This document shows, one piece after another, positions 57,367 through 64,000 of a stretch of 64,000 nt of DNA (position 1 is the first letter of the stretch; every line of letters begins with the position of its first letter). A program made the translations under genes and the position numbers. The notes beneath the pieces are model-generated. The model saw nothing but the letters and a program-made list of their open reading frames with translations. It was not told the origin of the DNA and ran no database searches. Location: positions 1-64,000 of the forward strand of contig CAJQGR010000014.1 in NCBI GenBank assembly GCA_905477785.1, written 5' to 3'. The stretch comes from an uncultured Hellea sp. GTDB taxonomy: Bacteria > Pseudomonadota > Alphaproteobacteria > Caulobacterales > Maricaulaceae.

Positions 57367-58392
57367 ATGATAAATCCAATAGACCTAATGGGCGCACCGG
57401 GATCGCCATATACCCGCAAGATGTTATCGCTTATGCGTTTTCGAGAAATTCCTTTTCGTGTCCACTGGACGACTGGGCAAGTGCCGAAGGGTTTTCCCAA
57501 ACCGAAAGTAGCTTTGCTACCAACATATTTCTTGCCGGGTAAGGGTGGTGAAATAGTGGCGGTTACAGATTCGACGCCGCTTATAAGGCGTTTTGAAAAA
57601 GCCTATGAAGGCCGTTCTGTAATTCCGGCTGATCCCATTATGGCATTCTTTAATGACTTGATTGAAGATTTTGCTGATGAATGGCTGACCAAAGCGATGT
57701 TCCATTATCGTTGGGCGCATGAGGCTGATAACAAAAATGTTGGACCGCTGCTCGTTTTTTGGGGGAGTTCGGTTATCGATGACGGAACCGCACATAACTT
57801 ATCTGACCACTTCACACAACGCCAGATAGATAGGCTCTATGTCGTCGGATCTAATGAAATAACAGCGCCCATTATTGAGGCAGCCTATATTCGGTTTGTT
57901 GACATACTTGACAGATTAATCGCGCAAGAAGGCTATGTGCTTGGTAGTCGGCCATCGGCGGCCGATTTCGCGGTTTTTGGGCAGATGACGCAGCTGGCGA
58001 TTGTCGAACCGACCTCGGCTAAAATAACTCGGGACATATCGGCTCGTGTGCGGGCGTGGATAGACCGCATGGAGGATTTGTCGGGACTCTCACCCCAGGC
58101 GGATGACTGGTTTGAGGCTTCAAGTGCCAAAGAGATCCTAGGGCCGTTGTTAACAGAAATTGGCCGGACTTATACACCTGTTATGCTGGCTAATGCCAAA
58201 GCTGTCATGACAGGCAAAAAGACATTTGAAACGCGCGTTGACGACGCGCCCTGGACACAGCCTACATTTAAGTATCAGGCCAAAACGCTGGGCTGGATTC
58301 GAGAAGCTTATTTTGATTTGAAGTCGAAAGATCAAAAACACGTCGATGAAATCTTAAAAGGGACCGGCTGCGAAGCCTTGTTTGGAACATGA
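57367..58392 (+). CDS. Glutathione S-transferase family protein
   Basis: A 341-residue protein with an N-terminal thioredoxin-like domain (IDLMGAPGSPYTRKMLSLMRFREIPFRVHW, ALLPTYFLPG, VTDSTPLIRRFEKAYEGRSV) and a long helical C-terminal domain including LGSRPSAADFAVFGQMTQLA. It is about 100 residues longer than typical GSTs. It is higher in GC than the core genes. The stop overlaps the sulfatase start by ATGA. ATG 57367 has no Shine-Dalgarno; the transcript may be leaderless. Confidence 0.85.
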   Translation: MINPIDLMGAPGSPYTRKMLSLMRFREIPFRVHWTTGQVPKGFPKPKVALLPTYFLPGKGGEIVAVTDSTPLIRRFEKAYEGRSVIPADPIMAFFNDLIEDFADEWLTKAMFHYRWAHEADNKNVGPLLVFWGSSVIDDGTAHNLSDHFTQRQIDRLYVVGSNEITAPIIEAAYIRFVDILDRLIAQEGYVLGSRPSAADFAVFGQMTQLAIVEPTSAKITRDISARVRAWIDRMEDLSGLSPQADDWFEASSAKEILGPLLTEIGRTYTPVMLANAKAVMTGKKTFETRVDDAPWTQPTFKYQAKTLGWIREAYFDLKSKDQKHVDEILKGTGCEALFGT

Positions 58393-60062
58393 AATTGCGT
58401 TGGAAACTCTTAACGGGGCTGGGGCTCGCGGCCATTATTGGCGGGACTTATGTCTATCAAAACCGCGTCGATATAATTCTTAAGCGCGTGACATCCCAAG
58501 GGAAGCCAGAGGTTGGACCGACTATAAATATTGATTGGGCACAAGGGCCAGACACTACCGCTGAAAATAGTTTACCTAATATCGTTTTCATTCTTGCCGA
58601 TGATCTTGGTATCAACGACATCTCGACATTTGGCGGTGGTCTAGCCAGCGGGAAAATATCCACGCCTAATATAGATCGCCTTGCAAGTGAAGGGGCTATT
58701 TTCACCCAAGCCTATGCTGGCAATGCGACCTGCGCGCCGTCTCGGGCTATGTTGATGACGGGGCGCTACCCCACGCGGACGGGTTATGAATATACGCCCA
58801 CGCCGCCGGGCATGGGCCGTATGGTGACGATGATTGCCAATGACCTGAAATCCAAAAGCGATAGTCCGTTGCCGCGTAATGTCTACACGAAACCTGAAGG
58901 CGATGTGCCGGATTTCTATGGCCAAGGCCTGCCTTCAGAAGAAATTACGATTGCCGAAACGCTCAAGGATAAAGGCTATCATACTGTCCATATCGGAAAA
59001 TGGCATCTCGGATATGGCGACCGCGCTGCCCATAATCAGGGCTTTGAAGAGTCCTTGCATATGGATGATATGTATTATTTGCCCAAAGACGATGAGAATG
59101 TCGTAAATGCAGAACTCGACTTTGACCCGATTGATAAATTCCTCTGGGCGCGGGGTGATTTTGCCAATAGTTTTAATGGCGGAGAGCCTTTCCGGCCCGG
59201 CGACTATTTGACAGATTACTGGACAGATGAGTCCCTAAAAGTGATTGAGGCCAATAAAAACCGCCCCTTCTTTTTATACCTGGCCCATTGGGGCGTCCAC
59301 ACGCCTCTGCAATCAACAAAAGCCGATTATGACGCCGTAGACGCGGCTCTAGGTGAGACCGCCACCCACCGCTTGAAAGTTTATGGCGGTATGCTCCGCG
59401 CTCTCGATCGGTCTGTCGGACGCGTCATGGACAAGCTTGAAGAGGAAGGCCTTGCTGATAATACCATAATTGTCTTCTCAAGCGATAATGGCGGGGCCGG
59501 CTATATCGGCGTCGACAATATCAACGCCCCTTATCGCGGCTGGAAGCTGACCATGTTTGAAGGCGGCATCCGCGCGCCCATGTTTGTAAAATGGCCCGCC
59601 CGTATCGCGGCTGGGACTGAAATCGACACGCCCGTCGCCCATATTGATGTCATGCCCACACTTATGGCCGCAGCCGGAGCAGACCTACCAGATGTGGAAA
59701 TCGATGGCCGCAATATGCTAAGCCTCATTGCGGATGATGGCGGTTTCACCCGCGAAGACGATGCGCTCTATTGGCAGAGCGGCTATCTGCAAGTCGTGCG
59801 AGCAGGTGATTGGAAGCTTCAACACGAAGGCCGCCGCGATAAGAACTGGCTGTATAATTTGGCCGATGACCCAACCGAGAAAAATAACCTCGCGGACACC
59901 AATCCGGAAAAACTCGCACAGCTCATAGCGCTCCTAAAGAAACACCAAGCCGGACGCATTCCAACGCTCTACCCTTATTCAATGGAAGTCCCAATCCAGA
60001 TTGATAAGACGCTAGCGGACAAGGCGGCGGAAGATGATGTCGTGGCGTGGTGGCCGAATTGA
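58389..60062 (+). CDS. Type I sulfatase (formylglycine-dependent), membrane-anchored
   Basis: A 557-residue alkaline-phosphatase-fold sulfatase. The N-terminal anchor is LLTGLGLAAIIGGTYVY. Metal ligands are Asp71-Asp72 in ILADDLG, the formylglycine Cys115 is in CAPSRAMLMTGR, and IGKWHLGYG and FSSDNGGAGYIG carry further active-site residues. It should hydrolyse a sulfate ester in the periplasm after maturation of Cys115. The substrate is unknown. It is translationally coupled to the GST gene. Confidence 0.93.
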   Translation: MKLRWKLLTGLGLAAIIGGTYVYQNRVDIILKRVTSQGKPEVGPTINIDWAQGPDTTAENSLPNIVFILADDLGINDISTFGGGLASGKISTPNIDRLASEGAIFTQAYAGNATCAPSRAMLMTGRYPTRTGYEYTPTPPGMGRMVTMIANDLKSKSDSPLPRNVYTKPEGDVPDFYGQGLPSEEITIAETLKDKGYHTVHIGKWHLGYGDRAAHNQGFEESLHMDDMYYLPKDDENVVNAELDFDPIDKFLWARGDFANSFNGGEPFRPGDYLTDYWTDESLKVIEANKNRPFFLYLAHWGVHTPLQSTKADYDAVDAALGETATHRLKVYGGMLRALDRSVGRVMDKLEEEGLADNTIIVFSSDNGGAGYIGVDNINAPYRGWKLTMFEGGIRAPMFVKWPARIAAGTEIDTPVAHIDVMPTLMAAAGADLPDVEIDGRNMLSLIADDGGFTREDDALYWQSGYLQVVRAGDWKLQHEGRRDKNWLYNLADDPTEKNNLADTNPEKLAQLIALLKKHQAGRIPTLYPYSMEVPIQIDKTLADKAAEDDVVAWWPN

Positions 60063-60071
60063 GAGGTGGTG

Positions 60072-60176
60072 CTAATAGTCACCTGTAATTCTATTTTGCT
60101 TCCGTCCAGTGATGATTAATGGACGCCATATTTCAGGCGTATCGGGGACGCCGTGAAGGAAGATTTTCTCAGCCAT
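60072..60176 (-). pseudogene. Truncated alpha/beta-hydrolase N-terminus
   Basis: A 34-codon minus-strand ORF begins with IFLHGVPDTPEIWRPLI, the first strand and oxyanion HG loop of alpha/beta hydrolases such as epoxide hydrolases or haloalkane dehalogenases. It then changes to unrelated sequence (ITGRKQNRITGDY) and stops. The start lies 5 bp after the stop of the 230-aa gene, as expected for the next gene of that operon. Its body appears to have been replaced by the GST-sulfatase unit. Confidence 0.5.
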
Positions 60177-60181
60177 GGCGA

Positions 60182-60874
60182 TTAAAATAACACCCTGCGC
60201 TTACCCCTTGGTTTCGGTGTTTTTTGCTCTGGCGGAAGCGTGCATATCCGCTCCATTCGCGTAATAGACCCGTCGATATATTCCCAAATCATATCGTTGC
60301 GGTCTCGATAGCGCCGAACAACGACAGGACCAAAGCCAAAGGCGTTGAACTCTAGCTTGCCATTGCGCCAGACCGCGCTGGCGGAGGTGCGCATGCAGTA
60401 GTCTTTGCCGCCCATGATAAAGCTGACCGAGCCTTCTGTGTCATTGGAGCCGACGCCGCCTGTACTATTGGGGCCTAGGTCGTGGATGATGCCGGATGTT
60501 GTGATGACAGTGCGCGCGCCGCATTGCTCGACCCGTTCAATATGCCCGATCTTGCCGGAGACCGCCTTCCAAAGCCCGCGAATGTCTTGCGCGCCGTCCA
60601 CGAGCGGCTCGGTGCAATCGGCCAGAATAGGCATGGGGAATTGCTCATAGGCACAGCCCGGCGTATTGCCTTTTGGGATATCCACAGCCATCAGGCCTGA
60701 GCCGTCAAGTTCGGGGAGGGCGCAGTAATCGACCTTACTACCATCCCCTGCCAAAACGGCCGGGTCCGTCATATTGGCGGGACGCGGTGAGCAATAAGCC
60801 AGCCAGAAAAGACAGATGAATAAGAAGAAGAGCAGCCCGATTATGCGCCGTCCCCATTTCAAAGCTTTTGCCAT
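60182..60874 (-). CDS. Membrane-anchored protein of unknown function (230 aa)
   Basis: An N-terminal membrane segment (RIIGLLFFLFICLFWLAYC) is followed by a soluble region with several Cys (DYCALPEL, GCAYEQF, LADCTEPL, EQCGAR, DYCMRTS, RICTLPP), consistent with a disulfide-containing periplasmic domain. The segment VISTSGIIHDLGPNS-like VITTSGIIHDLGPNSTGGVGSND shows no family I can name. Its ATG overlaps the stop of the 54-aa gene (TAATG). It is GC-rich relative to the core genome. Confidence 0.72.
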   Translation of the reverse strand: MAKALKWGRRIIGLLFFLFICLFWLAYCSPRPANMTDPAVLAGDGSKVDYCALPELDGSGLMAVDIPKGNTPGCAYEQFPMPILADCTEPLVDGAQDIRGLWKAVSGKIGHIERVEQCGARTVITTSGIIHDLGPNSTGGVGSNDTEGSVSFIMGGKDYCMRTSASAVWRNGKLEFNAFGFGPVVVRRYRDRNDMIWEYIDGSITRMERICTLPPEQKTPKPRGKRRVLF

Positions 60875-61038
60875 TAATCAGCTGCCGCCAGATAGTCATA
60901 ACACCCTGTGTCTTTTAGCAGGCTATCCAAAAGGTCTTTGGTATCGCTGGATAGGTTTTTATATCGCTGGCGCAGAGCGGGCAGGCATTCGTCATGGCGA
61001 TTATGGGCTTTGCGTTTACAGGGTTTTGTTTCGGTCAT
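60874..61038 (-). CDS. Small Cys-containing cytoplasmic protein (54 aa), unrecognised
   Basis: A 54-residue ORF (MTETKPCKRKAHNRHDECLP to DTGCYDYLAAAD) sits between the DJ-1-like gene (9-bp gap) and the 230-aa gene (1-nt TAATG overlap). It is charged and helical with Cys at 7, 18 and 49 and has no signal. Tight spacing on both sides is the main evidence that it is real. AGAGAG precedes the ATG. Confidence 0.6.
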   Translation of the reverse strand: MTETKPCKRKAHNRHDECLPALRQRYKNLSSDTKDLLDSLLKDTGCYDYLAAAD

Positions 61039-61047
61039 TATTTCTCT

Positions 61048-61893
61048 CTATCTTTCTGCGACCAGGCGCATCATTTCATGGGCGGTCACATGGCCAGAAT
61101 TTTGGTTTTGCCCAGTCACAAAACGCCCTTCATTATCGACCACTGTGTGCGTAGCAAACAAATCTTTCTTAGCAGTGCTGGCTTCAAACTGCGCACCCGC
61201 AGCCCGGAGCGCGCTTTCAGGGTGAAGCGGCGTGAAATCAATCTTCAATTCCTTGATTTGTTTATCCGTCACGCCGGACATTTTACGCCCTGCAATCAGG
61301 AGATTACCATCTTTGTCTTTGGCTTTCACAAGTCCGAGCGGGCCGTGGCAGACGCCGCCGATAATGGCATCGCTCTCATAATAGGCTGCACTGATTTTCT
61401 CGGCCAAAACATCGGATTGACCCAGATCATAAGCTGCGCCCCAACCACCAGCGAGAAAGATAACATCATACCCGGTGAAATCGACATTGTCGATTTTCAA
61501 AGATTTTGTGACTTTGGATTGGAAAGTGTCATCCTTGCGGGAGCGTTTGTCAGCGTCAGTAATGATCATGAATTTGTACGACATGGGATCAATCGGGATT
61601 GTGCCGCCTTTAATACTGGCGATATTAACATCCATGCCTGCGTCTTGAAAATCATAATAAGGCACTGAAATTTCTGAACCGAAAACGCCGGTTTTCTTGC
61701 CTTTAGTTTCGCCAGGCTTGTTTAGCACGCCGTGGCTGGTTGAGATGATTAAAGCGCGTTGCCCCGGAAGTTCATAACTCGGTCCAGCATAGTCGGGATG
61801 AAGACCGCGGGATTTCAAAATGGAGGGGAGCGCCATGGCGAAAATAGCGGCGAGTGCCACTAATATTCCCAGACCTATCAGACCTTTTTTCAT
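61048..61893 (-). CDS. DJ-1/PfpI-family protein with N-terminal membrane anchor
   Basis: A 281-residue type 1 glutamine-amidotransferase-like protein of the Hsp31-like group. The nucleophile elbow is GGVCHGPLGL, and FLAGGWGAAYDL supplies the Glu/Gly region. Residues 1-20 form a membrane segment (IGLGILVALAAIFAMALP), so it should face the periplasm. Known relatives act as glyoxalases, chaperones or isocyanide hydratases; which applies is unknown. A GTG 12 nt upstream (61905) is in frame, but ATG 61893 is preferred. Confidence 0.87.
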   Translation of the reverse strand: MKKGLIGLGILVALAAIFAMALPSILKSRGLHPDYAGPSYELPGQRALIISTSHGVLNKPGETKGKKTGVFGSEISVPYYDFQDAGMDVNIASIKGGTIPIDPMSYKFMIITDADKRSRKDDTFQSKVTKSLKIDNVDFTGYDVIFLAGGWGAAYDLGQSDVLAEKISAAYYESDAIIGGVCHGPLGLVKAKDKDGNLLIAGRKMSGVTDKQIKELKIDFTPLHPESALRAAGAQFEASTAKKDLFATHTVVDNEGRFVTGQNQNSGHVTAHEMMRLVAER

Positions 61894-61915
61894 GGTAATT
61901 CTCACTTATGTAAAT

Positions 61916-61955
61916 ATTGACACTCATTGTGCCATTATATATAAATGCTGTCAAT
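61916..61955 (+). promoter_or_regulatory. Promoter and operator of the second sulfatase
   Basis: TTGACA (61917-61922) and TATAAA (61940-61945) are separated by exactly 17 bp. The left half of the ATTGACA-N7-TGCCA dyad (61916-61936) covers the -35 box. A further inverted half-site TGTCAAT follows at 61949-61955, close to the predicted transcription start. The arrangement suits repression. It lies in the divergent gap to the DJ-1-like gene. Confidence 0.6.
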
Positions 61956-61971
61956 AATTGGAGAGACTAAA

Positions 61972-63729
61972 GTGCATTTAAAGTTGGTATTTTTGCTCTT
62001 GGCGCTTTTAGTCTTCTCTGAAAACGCTCATGCAAAAGACCTTTCGCAAGAGACATCATCCCCGAATGTCGTGATGATACTTGTGGACGATTCCGCGCTG
62101 ATGGATTTCGGCGTTTATGGCGGGGAGGCGCAGACGCCCAATATTGACGCATTGGCCTCGCGCGGGGCGATGTTTACGCAATACCGTACATCGCCGCTGT
62201 GCTCGCCGACGCGGGCCATGCTTTTAACTGGACTTGATAATCACAAGACAGGCATCGCGACTATCCCAGAGATATTGCCAGCTGAGCAAGAAGGAAAAAC
62301 CGGATATTCTATGGCGCTTGAACCTAGCGTTCTGACGATAGCGGATCGCTTGAGGGATAAAGGCTACCGCACGCTGATGAGCGGGAAGTGGCATATGGGG
62401 GAAGAGGCTAATGAGATGCCGCAAAATCACGGTTTTGATCGCTCATTTGCGCTCGCGGCCTCAGGTGCGGATAATTGGGAAGATAAATCTTATATCCCCT
62501 ATTATGCTGATGCCCCTTGGTTCGAAGATGGCGTAGAGGCTAGCCTTCCCGAAGATTTTTATTCTTCTAACTTTATCGTTGATAAGATGGTCTCTTATTT
62601 GGAAGAGACAGACTCTTCAAAACCCTTTCTAGCCTATCTCCCATTTCAAGCCATTCATATCCCTGTTCAGGCCCCACCCGAATTTACCGCGAAATATAAA
62701 GGCCGATTTGATGAAGGCTGGCATGTGCTTCGCGCTGAGAGGCATAAACGGGCGCAAGAGCTTGGATTTATAAGGCGCGGCGCGCCCTTGGCACCCATGC
62801 CTGATGATGCGCGGGAATGGGATGATCTTAATGTTGAAACACGGGCACTCTATGCGGCGCGGATGGAGGTTAATGCGGGTATGTTGGACGCGATGGATCA
62901 CCATATTGGTCGGTTTGTGTCTTACCTGAAAGATAAGGACCAGTATAAGAATACGATTTTTGTAATCACCTCTGACAATGGTCCAGAACCTAATCGTGGT
63001 GACCATGATCTTCGGCTTGGACTGTGGATGAAGTTAAATGGTTACAATATTGATTTGGGCAAAATAGGCGAAAAAGGGAGCTGGGGGTTTATCGGAACAG
63101 AATGGGCTCTGGCTGCGGCATCTCCAAGCTCGCTTTATAAATTTTACGCCACGGAAGGCGGCATAAGAGCGCCGTTAATTATGGCAGGACCCGGAATAGA
63201 ACCAAGCCGTATTCATTCTCCAGCCATGGTGACAGACGTCACGCCAACCTTAATGGATATGCTTGGTATTAGCCCCGCGGTGCAAGGCTATATACCCATG
63301 ACGGGACGTAGCCTGCTACCAATTCTTAAAGGCAAGGCGCAAAGCGTATATGTGGATGATGACATCCGCGCAATTGAGGTCTCCGGTAACTCGGCTCTTT
63401 ATAAAGGCGATTATAAAATCCTGCGGAGCATTCTGCCCGTTGGGGATGGGAAATGGCGTTTATTTAACTTGGCCGAAGACCCGGGTGAGACGAAAGACTT
63501 AAGCACCGAGCAACCACAGATACTGCAAAATATGCTAGCGCATTACGAGGACTATGCCGCTGAGATGGGCGTTCTCGACATGCCTGATGGTTATGATTCG
63601 GTAAAACAAATCGGCAAGAATGCTGTAAAACGGATGTTCGCACATCATGGGAAATTCATACTGTTGATTGGTTTTGGTCTACTGGCATTGCTTATCGGCT
63701 TTTTTCGCTGGCGCAGGAAGAGAGTCTGA
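61972..63729 (+). CDS. Type I sulfatase (formylglycine-dependent) with C-terminal membrane anchor
   Basis: A 585-residue arylsulfatase-like enzyme. The signal peptide is LVFLLLALLVFSENAHA. Metal ligands are Asp39-Asp40 in ILVDDS, and formylglycine Cys77 is in CSPTRAMLLTG. SGKWHMGEE and VITSDNGPEPNRGDHD are further active-site blocks. The C-terminus ends in a membrane helix (ILLIGFGLLALLIGFF) and RWRRKRV. ATG 61945 overlaps the -10 box, while GTG 61972 has GGAGAG 6 nt upstream, so GTG is the start. The substrate is unknown. Confidence 0.92.
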   Translation: MHLKLVFLLLALLVFSENAHAKDLSQETSSPNVVMILVDDSALMDFGVYGGEAQTPNIDALASRGAMFTQYRTSPLCSPTRAMLLTGLDNHKTGIATIPEILPAEQEGKTGYSMALEPSVLTIADRLRDKGYRTLMSGKWHMGEEANEMPQNHGFDRSFALAASGADNWEDKSYIPYYADAPWFEDGVEASLPEDFYSSNFIVDKMVSYLEETDSSKPFLAYLPFQAIHIPVQAPPEFTAKYKGRFDEGWHVLRAERHKRAQELGFIRRGAPLAPMPDDAREWDDLNVETRALYAARMEVNAGMLDAMDHHIGRFVSYLKDKDQYKNTIFVITSDNGPEPNRGDHDLRLGLWMKLNGYNIDLGKIGEKGSWGFIGTEWALAAASPSSLYKFYATEGGIRAPLIMAGPGIEPSRIHSPAMVTDVTPTLMDMLGISPAVQGYIPMTGRSLLPILKGKAQSVYVDDDIRAIEVSGNSALYKGDYKILRSILPVGDGKWRLFNLAEDPGETKDLSTEQPQILQNMLAHYEDYAAEMGVLDMPDGYDSVKQIGKNAVKRMFAHHGKFILLIGFGLLALLIGFFRWRRKRV

Positions 63730-63747
63730 GATGTTGAAATTCTTATA

Positions 63748-63852
63748 ATGGATCACGCAGGAGTCGACTATGCCGCCTTGGATAAGGCCGTTGATGGCGC
63801 CTTTACTGAAGATAGTCGTCATGTGGATGATATGAAAAGCACATGGGGATGA
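63748..63852 (+). pseudogene. Possible serine-hydrolase gene remnant
   Basis: A 34-codon ORF (MDHAGVDYAALDKAVDGAFT) 18 bp after the second sulfatase recalls the N-terminal segment of beta-lactamase-type serine hydrolases, then stops. A 23-codon ORF overlaps it by ATGA (63849-63920). Nothing convincing was found from 63921 to the window end. It may be the truncated third gene of the sulfatase unit. Confidence 0.25.
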
Positions 63853-64000
63853 CCTTTCCGCCAAAATTTTTTGATCTCGCGGGACTTTTAAAAGATGTAC
63901 TGGATTCCCTAGACGGGTGATTACATACAAAAAAAGCGCGCCAACTAAACCGAAAGCCAAAGTTAACCTGTCAGATGATTAGTCTATCCCGTCAATAATT

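Noticed and set aside
60816-61668. Overlapping plus-strand ORFs opposite the DJ-1-like gene and its neighbours
   Set aside because: They arise from the higher GC content; the minus-strand genes have motifs and coupled starts.
63679-63960. 93-codon minus-strand ORF at the end of the second sulfatase
   Set aside because: It is partly antisense to the sulfatase and shows no recognisable domain.

Overview
The window reads as a chromosomal segment of an AT-rich, probably marine, alphaproteobacterium. The gene orders tolC-valS, dnaB-alr and ruvCAB-ybgC-tolQRAB-pal-cpoB-tilS-ftsH-folP, the serC-serA operon and gatCAB are alphaproteobacterial. The base composition and compact spacing recall streamlined ocean lineages, but the exact clade is inference. 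I saw no tRNA, rRNA, CRISPR array or intact insertion sequence.

Layout. 1-14.5 kb: an efflux outer-membrane protein, ValS, exonuclease III, a lipoprotein-like FKBP, a CoxE-like VWA protein, a penicillin/AHL acylase, KatG with an OxyR-type site 83 bp upstream of its ATG, alanine racemase and DnaB. 14.5-14.7 kb: a divergent region holding two perfect DnaA boxes and one near-perfect one. 14.7-28.5 kb: a long plus-strand housekeeping run (ruvCAB, tol-pal, tilS, ftsH, folP, thiD). 28.4-37.5 kb: mostly minus-strand genes (EamA transporter, purA, serA, serC behind a structured leader, DsbA-like, M48 protease, acyltransferase). 37.6-41.8 kb: gatCAB, an unlisted 58-aa membrane protein gene and a nitroreductase. 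41.9-48.5 kb: a minus-strand group with an acyl-CoA ligase, a crotonase-fold protein lacking both catalytic glutamates, OsmC, a DmdA-like aminomethyltransferase, two half-size YeeE/YedE proteins and an exported leucyl aminopeptidase. The theme may be organosulfur metabolism. 48.6-50.1 kb: a full-length amn (AMP nucleosidase) whose only plausible start codon lies one frame away, across a 7-A run.

50.2-64 kb is the accessory region. A TetR regulator, a bis-MGD molybdenum oxidoreductase and two membrane-anchored beta-propeller proteins form a tightly coupled minus-strand operon with a palindromic operator-like sequence at its head. After a 0.6 kb gene-poor stretch comes a visibly GC-richer island (about 57.36-63.73 kb). 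It has a GST-like gene coupled to a sulfatase, a divergent pair of units (DJ-1/PfpI-like, a 54-aa gene and a 230-aa gene versus a second sulfatase), and truncated gene remnants at its junctions. The same dyad, ATTGACA-N7-TGCCA, precedes both sulfatase units, so they may share a regulator.

The best candidate for something undescribed is this accessory block: the Mo-enzyme plus double-propeller operon and the co-regulated two-sulfatase island next to it. The substrates cannot be read from the sequence.
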